Positions 53,003 through 62,344 of a stretch of DNA of 64,000 nt are shown piece after piece. The first letter of the stretch is position 1; every line of letters starts with the position of its first letter. Under the pieces are notes generated by a model, which saw nothing but the letters and a program-made list of their open reading frames with translations, did not search any database and had not been told where the DNA came from. The stretch is from DASQZK01 sp963771005. Lineage in GTDB: Bacteria > Bacteroidota > Bacteroidia > Bacteroidales > GCA-2748055. Position numbers and translations under genes: made by a program. The stretch is taken from assembly GCA_963771005.1 (NCBI GenBank), contig CAVYRO010000008.1:434001-498000 (forward strand), written 5' to 3'.

Positions 53003-53946
53003 AAAGGATCCTGATCACCGGCGGCGCCGGATTTATCGGAAGTCACCTCTGTGAAAGGCTTCTGAGTGAAGGTAACGAAGTAATATGCCTCGATAATTAT
53101 TTTACCGGTTCAAAAAAAAATATCGTCCATCTCCTCGATCATTCTTTTTTTGAACTTGCAAGGCATGATGTTACCGTACCCTATTATGCAGAGGTTGATG
53201 AGATTTACAATCTGGCCTGCCCGGCTTCGCCCATTCATTACCAGTACAACCCGATCAAGACGGTCAAGACTTCGGTCATGGGCGCAATTAATATGCTGGG
53301 TCTGGCCAAGAGGGTGCGGGCGAAGATATTGCAGGCTTCCACCAGTGAAGTTTACGGCGATCCGAAGATCCATCCCCAAAAGGAAGATTACTGGGGAAAT
53401 GTCAACCCTATCGGGATCAGATCCTGCTACGATGAAGGCAAACGCTGCGCCGAGACCCTTTTCCATGACTATCATGCGCAGAATCATGTAAGGATCAAGA
53501 TCATACGTATATTCAATACCTATGGTCCGCGGATGCACCCCAACGATGGCAGGGTCGTCTCCAATTTTATCGTCCAGGCCCTGAAGAACGAACCGATCAC
53601 CATATACGGTAACGGTAATCAGACGCGTAGTTTTCAATACGTCGACGACCTGGTGGAGGGCATGATCCGGATGATGTCAACTGCTGATGATGTTACCGGA
53701 CCTGTTAATCTCGGAAACCCCGGTGAATTTACGATCCGTGACCTGGCGGAGATCATTGTCGATATGACCGGTTCAAAATCCGAACTATGTTATAAACCCC
53801 TTCCCTCCGATGACCCGGTTCAGCGGCAACCCGATATCGGGTTGGCACGTAAATTCCTCGACAACTGGGAACCCGTAGTACAATTGAAGGAGGGACTTAT
53901 ACGGACGATCGGGTATTTCGAAGGGCTTCTGGAGGAAGCAAGGTGA
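52999..53946 (+). CDS. UDP-glucuronate decarboxylase-like SDR enzyme (UDP-xylose synthase)
   Basis: The protein has 315 residues. It is an extended short-chain dehydrogenase: ILITGGAGFIGSHLCERLLSEG at the N-terminus, YNLACPASPIHYQYNPIKT (about 71-89), the Thr-Ser-Glu region ASTSEVYGDP (about 113) and the catalytic Tyr-Lys in SCYDEGKRCAE (about 147). The CPASP and HYQ..P.KT segments are specific to UDP-xylose synthases, which turn UDP-glucuronate into UDP-xylose. It overlaps ugd by four bases, supporting the pathway. Its end runs into a purine-rich repeat region. Confidence 0.92.
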   Translation: MKRILITGGAGFIGSHLCERLLSEGNEVICLDNYFTGSKKNIVHLLDHSFFELARHDVTVPYYAEVDEIYNLACPASPIHYQYNPIKTVKTSVMGAINMLGLAKRVRAKILQASTSEVYGDPKIHPQKEDYWGNVNPIGIRSCYDEGKRCAETLFHDYHAQNHVRIKIIRIFNTYGPRMHPNDGRVVSNFIVQALKNEPITIYGNGNQTRSFQYVDDLVEGMIRMMSTADDVTGPVNLGNPGEFTIRDLAEIIVDMTGSKSELCYKPLPSDDPVQRQPDIGLARKFLDNWEPVVQLKEGLIRTIGYFEGLLEEAR

Positions 53947-54044
53947 AAGGTGAAAGGCGAAAGGCGAAAGTGAAGTGAGGAGAAAGGAAAGAAGTGAGGA
54001 GAAAGGAAAGTAGTGAGGAGAAAAGAAAGAAGTGAGGAGAAGAG
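53943..54044. repeat. Purine-rich tandem repeats after the UDP-xylose synthase gene
   Basis: First come short units of GTGAAAG and GCGAAAG (53943-53970). Then a 19-base unit, AAGTGAGGAGAAAGGAAAG, occurs at 53973-53991 and 53992-54010 exactly, at 54011-54029 with two changes, and at 54030-54044 in truncated form. One strand is almost purely purine. The rest of the gap to rfbA at 54231 has no recognised gene. Confidence 0.8.
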
Positions 54045-54230
54045 CATTTGAATGGATTATGCTTAAGAGATGGGGAGATTTCTATTGAATAAACATGAGT
54101 TTTTACGAATTGGTGGCATCTGAGAGGGAAAGATCCATGGTAACAGGCCATAGAATTCGTAACAGGGAGTATTTGACGAAGTTTCTTTGAATGAAATAGT
54201 TGCATCATTTAAGAATTAAACAGAATAAAA

Positions 54231-55118
54231 ATGAAAGGAATTATTCTTGCCGGGGGTTCAGGGTCCCGGCTCTATCCCATTACACGGAGCATTTCGAAAC
54301 AGCTCATACCGGTATACGATAAACCTATGATATACTATCCCCTTTCGGTGCTGATGCTGGCTGGGATACAGGAAATCCTTATTATTTCAACACCCAGGGA
54401 CCTTCCACTTTACGAGGAACTGCTCGGCGACGGGAGGCAACTCGGCCTTTCATTCAGCTATGCCGAACAGCCCCGGCCTGAAGGCCTGGCACAGGCATTC
54501 CTTATCGGCGAATCGTTCATCGGCAGTGATCCCGTATGCCTTATCCTCGGCGATAACATCTTTTACGGACACGGTTTTGGCAATGTGCTTGCGAAAACAT
54601 CATCACTGACAAGCGGTGCGGTTGTTTTCGGATACTATGTAACCGATCCCGAACGATACGGTGTCGCCGAATTTGACGAATCCGGAAACGTCCTTGCCCT
54701 GGAAGAAAAACCTAAGGATCCGAAATCGAACTATGCCGTCACCGGATTGTATTTTTATGATCATACGGTTGTGGAAAAATCAAAATCCCTCCGGCCTTCA
54801 GCAAGGGGCGAACTCGAGATTACAGACCTGAACAAGCTGTATCTGAAGGAAGGCAACCTGAGTGTACGGCTTCTGGGCAGAGGCATGGCCTGGCTCGATA
54901 CGGGTACCCAGGAAAGCCTGCTCCAGGCTTCTAATTATATCTACACCATTGAGAAACGACAGGGTCTTAAAATTTCCTGTATTGAGGAAGTGGCCTATAA
55001 AAAAGGGTTCATCACGAAAAAACAGCTGCTGATGCTGGCTGAGGAACATGGAAAAAGCCAGTATGCGGAATACCTCTTTCGAATTGCGAATGAGAAGAAA
55101 TATGTGTTCCCTGAATAA
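54231..55118 (+). CDS. rfbA: Glucose-1-phosphate thymidylyltransferase
   Basis: The protein has 295 residues. It makes dTDP-glucose from glucose-1-phosphate and dTTP. The nucleotide-binding start KGIILAGGSGSRLYPITRSISKQLIPVYDKPMIYYPLS, the LILGDNIFYG motif (about 104-113) and EEKPKDPKSNYAVTGLYFYD (about 161-180) are those of RfbA/RmlA. It is the first step of dTDP-rhamnose synthesis and opens a run of rfbA, rfbC and rfbD. The purine repeats lie upstream. Confidence 0.97.
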   Translation: MKGIILAGGSGSRLYPITRSISKQLIPVYDKPMIYYPLSVLMLAGIQEILIISTPRDLPLYEELLGDGRQLGLSFSYAEQPRPEGLAQAFLIGESFIGSDPVCLILGDNIFYGHGFGNVLAKTSSLTSGAVVFGYYVTDPERYGVAEFDESGNVLALEEKPKDPKSNYAVTGLYFYDHTVVEKSKSLRPSARGELEITDLNKLYLKEGNLSVRLLGRGMAWLDTGTQESLLQASNYIYTIEKRQGLKISCIEEVAYKKGFITKKQLLMLAEEHGKSQYAEYLFRIANEKKYVFPE

Positions 55119-55208
55119 CCGGGTCCTCTTCGATGCGGCTGTTTTGTCCCGGGAGAATCCGGAATATTATCTAAATACAGACTTAAGTAAATCCGTCAAT
55201 TACTCATT

Positions 55209-55769
55209 ATGATAGTAAAGGAAACCGGCTTCCCGGGATTGTTGATCATTGAACCCGCGATATTCCGGGATAGCAGGGGCTATTTTTACGAGAGCTATAA
55301 CCAGAAAGAATTTGAAAAAACCGGCATCCCCGATCGTTTTATCCAGGATAACCAGTCGAAATCGACCTACGGCGTTATCCGCGGGCTGCACTGCCAGCTT
55401 GAGCCTTATGCCCAGAGTAAGCTGGTCAGAGTGCTTGAAGGCAGCATCTATGATGTCGCTGCCGATATGAGGGCAGGCTCGCCAACCTACGGGCAGTGGT
55501 ATGGTATTGAGATCTCTTCCGAAAACCAGCTCCAGTTCTATATCCCAAAAGGATTCGTACATGGCTTTTCCGTCCTCTCAGAAACGGCAACCGTCCTGTA
55601 CAAATGCGACGCTTATTATAATCCTGAGGCGGAAGCCGGGATCATCTGGAATGACCTGAAGTTAAATGCGGAATGGAAGATCGAAAAGGGCAGAGAGATC
55701 ATTTCAGTCAAAGATGCCGCCCTCCCGTCCTTTGAAAATGCACAACTTAACTTTACCTTTGCGGGATAG
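55209..55769 (+). CDS. rfbC: dTDP-4-dehydrorhamnose 3,5-epimerase
   Basis: The protein has 186 residues, the family length. It inverts C3 and C5 of dTDP-4-keto-6-deoxyglucose. The cupin fold shows EPAIFRDSRGYFYESYNQKEF (about 16-36), QDNQSKSTYGVIRGLHCQ with the catalytic His (about 46-63), VRVLEGSIYDVAADMRAGSPTYG (about 75-97) and YIPKGFVHGFSVLS (about 116-129). It lies between rfbA and rfbD, with a 90-base gap to the former. Confidence 0.97.
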   Translation: MIVKETGFPGLLIIEPAIFRDSRGYFYESYNQKEFEKTGIPDRFIQDNQSKSTYGVIRGLHCQLEPYAQSKLVRVLEGSIYDVAADMRAGSPTYGQWYGIEISSENQLQFYIPKGFVHGFSVLSETATVLYKCDAYYNPEAEAGIIWNDLKLNAEWKIEKGREIISVKDAALPSFENAQLNFTFAG

Positions 55770-55799
55770 AAAACGATTCTGAGCTTACCAGGCACCGAA

Positions 55800-56675
55800 A
55801 TGACAAAAATACTCATCACAGGATCGAAAGGGCAATTGGGCCAAAGTCTGAAGGAACTGGCGCCGGCCTATCCCCGAATCCATTTTATCTTCACCGATAT
55901 TGAAGAACTGGATATCACCCGTCCGGAGGAATGTAACCGGATAGCCGGGGCGGAAAAACCCGTCTTCATCATCAATTGCGCCGCCTACACATCCGTTGAC
56001 CAGGCCGAGACCGATCCGGGAAAATGTTTCAGCATCAATGCCGGCGCCGTGAAAAATCTGAGTGATGCGGCTAAATCAGCCGGGGCCTGGTTCATTCATG
56101 TCTCCACCGATTATGTTTTCAGTGGAAGGCAGTATATCCCATATACCGAATCGGATATTCCCGACCCGGAATCCGTATACGGGCTAAGCAAGCTGAAAGG
56201 CGAGGAACTCATCCGTGATGAACCGCATGTCCTGATCATCCGCACTTCCTGGCTATACTCCGTACACGGGCAGAATTTTTTCAAAACCATGTTCAGGCTC
56301 ACCTCGGAGAAAGAGGAACTGAAGGTAGTGTCGGACCAGGCAGGGACACCTACCTGGGCGCACGACCTGGCTTCCGCGATCATGGAGATCGTGAACGCGG
56401 TTCTCACGGATCCCGGAAAATTTGTTCCCGGCATCTTCCATTATTCTTCCGAGGGGTTGACCAGCTGGTATGACTTTGCCCTGGAGATCCGCAACATGTC
56501 GGGACACCATGCCCGGATCCAGCCAATCACTACACCGGAATTTCCGCTCCCGGCTCCGCGTCCTTTCTACAGTGTATTGAACAAAAAGAAAATTAAAGAA
56601 ATATATCATATAGGAGTACCCCACTGGAAAGATAGTCTCTCGGAATGCCTGAACGAATTTAAGAAACTCATATAA
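55800..56675 (+). CDS. rfbD: dTDP-4-dehydrorhamnose reductase
   Basis: The protein has 291 residues. It reduces dTDP-4-keto-rhamnose to dTDP-rhamnose with NAD(P)H. The Rossmann start is KILITGSKGQLGQSLKEL; NCAAYTSVDQAETDPGKCFSINA (about 60-82) and HVSTDYVFSG are family blocks, and the Tyr-Lys pair is in SVYGLSKLKGEE (about 126-137). The rfbB dehydratase that should precede RfbC and RfbD in the pathway is not in this window. The mutase gene follows eight bases after the stop. Confidence 0.96.
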   Translation: MTKILITGSKGQLGQSLKELAPAYPRIHFIFTDIEELDITRPEECNRIAGAEKPVFIINCAAYTSVDQAETDPGKCFSINAGAVKNLSDAAKSAGAWFIHVSTDYVFSGRQYIPYTESDIPDPESVYGLSKLKGEELIRDEPHVLIIRTSWLYSVHGQNFFKTMFRLTSEKEELKVVSDQAGTPTWAHDLASAIMEIVNAVLTDPGKFVPGIFHYSSEGLTSWYDFALEIRNMSGHHARIQPITTPEFPLPAPRPFYSVLNKKKIKEIYHIGVPHWKDSLSECLNEFKKLI

Positions 56676-56683
56676 CACCGGAT

Positions 56684-58429
56684 ATGAAAACCAATGATAT
56701 GCTCAGCGACGTCAGAAAAAGGGCCGAAGCATGGCTCGGCAGCGGTTTTGATGAAGAAACCCGCTCCAGGGTCAGGAATCTGCTTGATAACGACGAGAAA
56801 GAACTCGTTGAATCTTTTTACCGCGACCTGGAATTCGGTACCGGCGGATTGCGGGGGATCATGGGTGCAGGGACAAACCGGATGAATATTTACACTGTCG
56901 GGATGGCCACCCAGGGACTCTCCAATTATATCCGGAAACAGTTCGGTGACAGTTCGGAGATCGGGGTGGTGGTTGGCCATGATTCAAGAAACAACAGCAG
57001 GCTTTTCGCCGAAACTGCATCGGAGATCTTCACTGCAAACGGATTCCGGGTTTATCTCTTCGACAGCCTGCGCCCCACCCCTGAACTCAGCTTTGCCATC
57101 CGGGAACTGGGAGCACAGAGCGGTATCGTGATCACCGCGTCACACAATCCCAAAGAATACAATGGGTATAAGGTATACTGGAATGACGGCGGCCAGATCA
57201 TCGAACCCCATGACAGGAACATTATTGATGAAGTTCAGAAGATCAATTCACCCGGCCAGATCCGGTCCGATGGTGATAAATCACTCATCGTGACCATTGG
57301 AAAAAATATTGATGATGTTTATACCGACAGGATTACATCCCTTTCGGTAAACCCGGAAATCATAGCACGTCAGAAGGATCTCAGGATCGTATACACGCCT
57401 ATCCATGGTTCGGGTGTGAAACTTGTTCCCATGGCCCTGCGCAAACTAGGATTTACCCATATTTCCGGCATCCCGGAACAGGATGTCACGGATGGAAATT
57501 TTCCCACGGTAAAATCCCCCAATCCCGAGGAACCGGCCGCCATGGAAATGGCTATTGCGAAGGCCCGCGAAATTGACGCAGATCTCGTGATGGCTACTGA
57601 TCCGGATGCCGACAGGGTCGGGATCGCCGTAAAAGACCTGGAAGGAGAAATAAGGTTGCTGAACGGTAACCAGACGGCCTCCCTTCTCATCTACTACCTG
57701 CTGAAAGCATGGTCGGAAAAGGGAAAATTGCAGGGACGGGAATTCATCTGCAAAACGATCGTCACTACGGATCTGCTGAATGAAATGGCTGATAAATCAG
57801 GAGTAGAACATTTTGATGTACTTACCGGCTTCAAATATATCGCTGATATTATCAAGAAAAATGAGGGAACGATGCAGTTTATCGGTGGCGGTGAGGAAAG
57901 TTATGGTTATCTGTTGGGCGATTTTGTACGGGATAAGGATGCCGTGATGTCCTGCGCCATGATCGCCGAGGTCACGGCCTGGGCCAAAGACCAGGGCAAA
58001 TCCCTCTTTGACATCCTGATAGATATCTATCTCGAGTTCGGTTTCTATAAGGAATCACTGATCTCCGTGGTGAGGAAGGGAAAAGAGGGGCTCGAGGAGA
58101 TCAACCGGATGATGGACAACTACCGCAAGAATCCACCCGTTTCCCTTGGTGGGTCGAGGCTGGTAAGAATTTCGGACTACCAGAGCAGCATGAGCTACGA
58201 CCAGATCAGCGGAAATGAGACAATGACCGGGCTTCCAACCTCGAACGTCCTTCAATTCTTCCTGGAAGACGGCACGAAGATCTCCATCAGACCATCGGGT
58301 ACGGAACCCAAGATCAAATTCTACTTTAGTGTTAATGAAAAACTCACAAACCGGGAAGATTACAACCGGACGGACCGAATGCTGAATGAAAAAATTGTAA
58401 GGCTCCAGGAGGAAATGGAGCTTCTGTAA
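56684..58429 (+). CDS. Phospho-sugar mutase (phosphoglucomutase/phosphomannomutase family)
   Basis: The protein has 581 residues. It moves phosphate between C1 and C6 of a hexose phosphate. In order are FGTGGLRGIMGAGTNRMN (about 48-65), the active-site Ser in VITASHNPKEYNGYKVYW (about 146-163), the metal loop ATDPDADRVGIAV (about 304-316), the sugar loop GGGEESYGYLLGD (about 403-415) and the phosphate-binding RPSGTEPKIKFYF (about 536-548). Lying eight bases after rfbD, it probably supplies glucose-1-phosphate for the dTDP- and UDP-sugar enzymes upstream. Whether it also works on mannose or glucosamine phosphate cannot be told. Confidence 0.94.
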   Translation: MKTNDMLSDVRKRAEAWLGSGFDEETRSRVRNLLDNDEKELVESFYRDLEFGTGGLRGIMGAGTNRMNIYTVGMATQGLSNYIRKQFGDSSEIGVVVGHDSRNNSRLFAETASEIFTANGFRVYLFDSLRPTPELSFAIRELGAQSGIVITASHNPKEYNGYKVYWNDGGQIIEPHDRNIIDEVQKINSPGQIRSDGDKSLIVTIGKNIDDVYTDRITSLSVNPEIIARQKDLRIVYTPIHGSGVKLVPMALRKLGFTHISGIPEQDVTDGNFPTVKSPNPEEPAAMEMAIAKAREIDADLVMATDPDADRVGIAVKDLEGEIRLLNGNQTASLLIYYLLKAWSEKGKLQGREFICKTIVTTDLLNEMADKSGVEHFDVLTGFKYIADIIKKNEGTMQFIGGGEESYGYLLGDFVRDKDAVMSCAMIAEVTAWAKDQGKSLFDILIDIYLEFGFYKESLISVVRKGKEGLEEINRMMDNYRKNPPVSLGGSRLVRISDYQSSMSYDQISGNETMTGLPTSNVLQFFLEDGTKISIRPSGTEPKIKFYFSVNEKLTNREDYNRTDRMLNEKIVRLQEEMELL

Positions 58430-58546
58430 CGAGCCGGTTACATGCCAAAATCATTTAACCGGATTTCAGGGCACGGGCCGGAAGGCGCTTTGCCGATGCC
58501 GGCGGCCATCAGGGTTCAATACAAAATTCCAAAATATCAATAGACC

Positions 58547-58963
58547 ATGAAATCATATCGAAAGGAGCTTTGGTTTGACGTCACAAGGAGAAGGGAACTC
58601 ATCAATATCACCTCCAGGGTGGAAAGCTGCCTGGCGGAGAGCGGGGTTACGGAGGGGCTCGTCCTTGTCAATGCCATGCATATCACTGCCAGCGTTTTTA
58701 TCAATGATGATGAACCCGGTCTTCACCAGGATTTCGAAGTCTGGCTCGAAAAGCTGGCCCCGGAGAAACCCTATGGACAGTATAAGCATAACGGGTTCGA
58801 AGACAATGCGGATGCGCACCTGAAACGAACCGTCATGGGCCGGGAAGTGGTGGTTGCCGTGACCAACGGGAAACTGGATTTCGGCCCGTGGGAACAGATC
58901 TTCTATGGTGAATTCGACGGTAAACGGCGGAAGAGGGTTCTGGTGAAGATCATCGGGGAATAA
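58547..58963 (+). CDS. YjbQ/UPF0047 family protein
   Basis: The protein has 138 residues and covers the whole YjbQ fold. NAMHITASVFINDDEPGLHQDFEVWLEKLAP (about 43-73) contains the conserved His and acidic residues of the family, and HLKRTVMGREVVVAVTNGKLDFGPWEQIFYGEFDG (about 91-125) is its signature end. Escherichia coli YjbQ has weak thiamine-phosphate synthase activity, but the physiological role is unsettled. It stands alone between the mutase and the convergent aarF gene. Confidence 0.9.
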   Translation: MKSYRKELWFDVTRRRELINITSRVESCLAESGVTEGLVLVNAMHITASVFINDDEPGLHQDFEVWLEKLAPEKPYGQYKHNGFEDNADAHLKRTVMGREVVVAVTNGKLDFGPWEQIFYGEFDGKRRKRVLVKIIGE

Positions 58964-59009
58964 GTACATTTCAGGCAATTCACAGCAGGCGGGGAAGGTG
59001 AGCCGGTTA

Positions 59010-60665
59010 TTATTTCTTTTTATTTTTTCTGTCGAACAAGATCCTGAAGGTGATGATCAAGCCGCCCAGCCCTGCGATCATGAAAAAAAGGATGGCAATC
59101 CCCGGATAACCCAGGATTGTAAATGAGGTTTGTATCCGCATCAGCAGTGCAGCCCCGATGATCAGGGAAGCCAGGATGAGCCCGATGGTAAGCCGGTTTG
59201 CCATTTGCTTTAGTTCATCCATAAAAAATTTTTCATCAATCACTTTGGCGTTGAGAGTGAAATGGCCTTCCGAGAGCGACTCCAGGATCTTGTTCACCCT
59301 GGCCGGCAGGTACTCAAAAAATTCTTTCATATCGAGAAAATATTCGAAAAAATTTCCGGGAGAAATACTTTTCTTAAGATATTTCCTCATGATCTCTGCC
59401 GTATTTCTTCTCAGCGATGCATTCGGATCGAACTGGGGATCGAGCGTCCGCCCCACTTCATCGAGGTTGAGCAGTGTTTTCCCAAGCATAATGAGCTCGT
59501 CGGGCATCCGGATAAAGTTGTTGCCCGAGATCTTCATCATCTCAAATACCAGCCTGCCTGCTTTGATCGTACTGAGCTTAGGGTCCTGGTATTGTGAGAT
59601 CAGTTCGTAGACTTCTTTTCTGAATGTTAATTCATCCGCAAGTTCTTCTTCCGTTCCGATCTCCAGTGCATACCGGGAAGCCTGCTCACCGTTACCTTCA
59701 CTTATGGCAATCAGGAGGCGTACAAGTTTGATCTGGAGATGCTGTGGGATGTAAGATATCATTCCCAGGTCGATCAGCGCGATCCGCTGGTCATCCGTAA
59801 TGAAAATATTCCCGGGATGGGGATCTGCATGATAAAAACCGTCAACAAGGATTTGCTGCAGGTAAGCTTTAAACAGCTCTTCTGCCAGGTGCTCGCCTTC
59901 AAGTTCGAGTTTGGCAAGCGGGGTAAGTCTACCGATATTTTTTCCCTTAATGAATTCCATGGTCAAAACCCGCGAACCGGAATAATCGGTTATAACGGAA
60001 GGAACCACTATTTTATCGAACTTTTCGAGGTTCTGTTTCAGCAATACCAGGTTCTGAGCTTCCCGCCGGTAATCGAGCTCCCTCAGCATGGATTTCCGGA
60101 ATTCATTCATGGTGGAACTCAACATCAGCTGTTTTCCCAGGGTTGTATTTTTCTCGAGGAAAGCTGCGATCTCCTCAAAGGCATCCAGATCCCTGAAGAT
60201 ATTTTCCCGTATTCCGGGCCTCTGCACTTTGACGGCCACCTTGCGGCCATTCCGCAATTCCGCAAAATGTACCTGCCCCAGGGATGCCGATGCGAACGCT
60301 TTTTTTTCAAAAGTGGGAAAGACTTTCGATATCCTTATACCAAGTTCAGTGGAGATAATGCCGGCTACCTCTTCATAGGAAAAGGATTCCACCTTATCCT
60401 GCAGCCTCGCCAGGGATTCAAGGTATGGCGGTGGCAGGAAATCCGACCGCGTGGAAAGGAACTGACCAAGCTTTATATAGGTGGGACCCAGCCTCTCCAG
60501 GTCACCTGGCAGGCTTTCCGCCCGGGAAGCAGATTCTCTGAACTCCCCGGTATCCAACCCCGATTCAAAAAGCCCTGACTCCCTGACCAGGTCCTTCCGG
60601 CCATACTTTATAAGAAGTTTCGCCAGATCCTTGTATCTTTTGAGATGCCCCTTTTTCAGACTCAT
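59010..60665 (-). CDS. AarF/UbiB/ABC1 family atypical kinase
   Basis: The protein has 551 residues. The ABC1 domain has YIKLGQFLSTRSDFLPPPYLE (the KxGQ motif, about 60-80), an atypical Ala-rich nucleotide loop ASASLGQVHFAELRNGRKVAVKVQRPG (about 126-152), catalytic-loop YHADPHPGNIFI (about 282-293) and metal-binding LIDLGMISYIP (about 299-309). Two C-terminal membrane helices (about 495-545) anchor it. Relatives assist ubiquinone or other isoprenoid lipid metabolism. Whether this organism uses menaquinone is not visible here, so the target is open. Confidence 0.92.
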   Translation of the reverse strand: MSLKKGHLKRYKDLAKLLIKYGRKDLVRESGLFESGLDTGEFRESASRAESLPGDLERLGPTYIKLGQFLSTRSDFLPPPYLESLARLQDKVESFSYEEVAGIISTELGIRISKVFPTFEKKAFASASLGQVHFAELRNGRKVAVKVQRPGIRENIFRDLDAFEEIAAFLEKNTTLGKQLMLSSTMNEFRKSMLRELDYRREAQNLVLLKQNLEKFDKIVVPSVITDYSGSRVLTMEFIKGKNIGRLTPLAKLELEGEHLAEELFKAYLQQILVDGFYHADPHPGNIFITDDQRIALIDLGMISYIPQHLQIKLVRLLIAISEGNGEQASRYALEIGTEEELADELTFRKEVYELISQYQDPKLSTIKAGRLVFEMMKISGNNFIRMPDELIMLGKTLLNLDEVGRTLDPQFDPNASLRRNTAEIMRKYLKKSISPGNFFEYFLDMKEFFEYLPARVNKILESLSEGHFTLNAKVIDEKFFMDELKQMANRLTIGLILASLIIGAALLMRIQTSFTILGYPGIAILFFMIAGLGGLIITFRILFDRKNKKK

Positions 60666-60837
60666 ACTCTCGGTTTGAGGAAGTACTCGAAATCATTATG
60701 CATTCTGCGCGGCCGCGCCGGGAGACAGGTACGCGTATGATGCTCATTATTAGTACATTTTATCGGTAATAATTGTTCCGGAAAATTAGGTGAAAACCGG
60801 GAACATTTTATTTGTGAAGTGCAGGCTGATATGCGGC

Positions 60838-62253
60838 TCAGTCAAAAAATTCATCCGGAAAATTCACGAGATAGAGTTTTTCCGTTGCCCGGGTGACGGC
60901 AGTGTACATCCACCTCAGATATTCGATATTCAGCATATCCTCCTTGAAGAAACCGGGGTCGATGAAAACCGCTTTCCATTGCCCTCCCTGGGCTTTATGA
61001 CAGGTTACAGCGTAGGCGAATTTTACCTGCAGGGCATTGAACCATTGATTCTGAATTACTTTTTCGGCGAGTTTTTTCCTGTCTGTTTCTTCCGGATAAT
61101 CTTCCATTACGGTATTAAAAAGTTCTTTTTGTTTTTCATAGGGAAGGGAAGCGGAATCGATTGACAGGGTGTCGAGGTTAATGATAACATCGAGTTCCAG
61201 TTTCTCATAATCGATAAAGCTGAGAGCAACTTCGGCGAAACGGTAACCGTAGAGGGAATTATACCTGTGGATCCTTTCGATCCGTGCTATGTCGCCATTG
61301 GCAATAAAATCCAGCTTCTCCGGGGCCGAAGTCCAGAAGTAATTATTCTTTACGATCATCAGGAGGTCGTTCATGGAAATTTCATCCTCCCTCCAAAGGA
61401 TCTGGTTGCGTATCCCCTGGTTAAACCGGTTTGCCCTTTTGTTAGACCGGCTGACCACGATAGTATCATTTTCACCGTACCGGGAATAACAATTTTCGAG
61501 CTCCGTCAGCAACTCGGCTCCTCCGATTCGCTCAATATCGGGAAATCCGGAGAGGGTAAAATGAGGAATTTCCGTCTGCTTCTCCTCGATAAGCCTGCGA
61601 AGACCGGTTGCATTTGCCAGTATTCCCGATCCTTCAGCCTGCCTCACCACATCTCTGAGGTATGCTTCATTCACCGTGAAGCCCATGGATTGCAATCTTC
61701 GCGTGTCCAGGGCAGGACTCAGGGTCAGGCCCACCGGCGGAAGCTGTGCCGTGTCGCCAATGAGCATGAGATGACAGCCGGTACCGGAATGAACATACAG
61801 GTCCAGGTCGGAAAGAAGATCCCCGGAGCCGAAAAGATTGCTTTCCGGATTCCTGTCCCCGATCATGGATGCTTCATCCACAATAAAAAAAGTGTTCTTA
61901 TGCAGATTGCGATCCAGGACAAAGTTTCCCAATCCGTCGTGGCCGGATTTTTGCCGGTAAATTTTTTTATGTATGGTGAATGCCGAATGCCCTGTATACG
62001 AGGAAAGTACCTTTGCCGCCCTGCCTGTGGGGGCCAACAGGACAGATGATTGTTTTAGAGCGGAGAGTGTACGCACTAAAGCATTGACAATGGTCGTTTT
62101 ACCTGTACCGGCATACCCTTTGAGAAGAAAAAGTTCCCGGTTTCCGGGTGCGCTGATATAACCGGCGAGGGACCCGAGGAGGATTTTCTGGCCCGGAGTG
62201 GGCTCGAAATCAAGATTATTCCTAAGTTCCTGTTCAATGTAGTTTTTCAGCAT
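60838..62253 (-). CDS. RecD-like superfamily 1B DNA helicase
   Basis: The protein has 471 residues. After an N-terminal helical part (LDFEPTPGQKILLGSLAGYI) the helicase has Walker A LKGYAGTGKTTIVNAL (about 43-58), LLAPTGRAAKVLSSYTG (about 72-88), Walker B FFIVDEASMIGD (about 122-133), motif III LMLIGDTAQLPPVG (about 162-175), and C-terminal AYAVTCHKAQGGQWKAVFID (about 420-439) and WMYTAVTRATEKLYLV (about 450-465). It is shorter than RecD of RecBCD and lacks a RecD2-type N-terminal region, so it is a stand-alone Dda/RecD-like helicase, common in Bacteroidetes. Its exact repair role is unknown. Confidence 0.9.
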   Translation of the reverse strand: MLKNYIEQELRNNLDFEPTPGQKILLGSLAGYISAPGNRELFLLKGYAGTGKTTIVNALVRTLSALKQSSVLLAPTGRAAKVLSSYTGHSAFTIHKKIYRQKSGHDGLGNFVLDRNLHKNTFFIVDEASMIGDRNPESNLFGSGDLLSDLDLYVHSGTGCHLMLIGDTAQLPPVGLTLSPALDTRRLQSMGFTVNEAYLRDVVRQAEGSGILANATGLRRLIEEKQTEIPHFTLSGFPDIERIGGAELLTELENCYSRYGENDTIVVSRSNKRANRFNQGIRNQILWREDEISMNDLLMIVKNNYFWTSAPEKLDFIANGDIARIERIHRYNSLYGYRFAEVALSFIDYEKLELDVIINLDTLSIDSASLPYEKQKELFNTVMEDYPEETDRKKLAEKVIQNQWFNALQVKFAYAVTCHKAQGGQWKAVFIDPGFFKEDMLNIEYLRWMYTAVTRATEKLYLVNFPDEFFD

Positions 62254-62300
62254 GGCTGCAAAGAAATGATAAATTTCAAATTATAATTTATTTTTTTTGC

Positions 62301-62308
62301 TAAATTTG
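62301..62308 (+). promoter_or_regulatory. Promoter -7 box of the gene at 62345
   Basis: TAAATTTG matches TAnnTTTG perfectly and would give a leader of about 30 bases. No good -33 element is seen; the upstream stretch is an A/T-run. The same 91-base gap must also hold the divergent helicase promoter. Confidence 0.45.
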
Positions 62309-62344
62309 TCAGCAAACTTTAAAATCATTTAACCACAAAAAGTA

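Noticed and set aside
54095..54190. 31-codon plus-strand frame beginning MSFYELVASERERS
   Set aside because: No family recognised, no ribosome-binding site, and it lies in a repeat-bearing gap; it may be a chance frame.
53820..54208. Minus-strand open frames rich in Ser/Leu/Phe over the purine repeat
   Set aside because: They are translations of the tandem repeat and of the antisense of the UDP-xylose synthase gene; low complexity, no recognisable domain.
59739..60578. 279-codon frame antisense to the AarF/UbiB gene
   Set aside because: It is a shadow of a clearly conserved gene; composition unlike a real protein.
60707..60718. Perfect palindrome GCGCGGCCGCGC upstream of the AarF/UbiB gene
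   Set aside because: It is a single GC-rich 12-mer without a partner site, T-run or promoter context, so I could not support a function.
61267..62049. 260-codon frame antisense to the RecD-like helicase
   Set aside because: It is entirely within the helicase gene, whose motifs are unambiguous.
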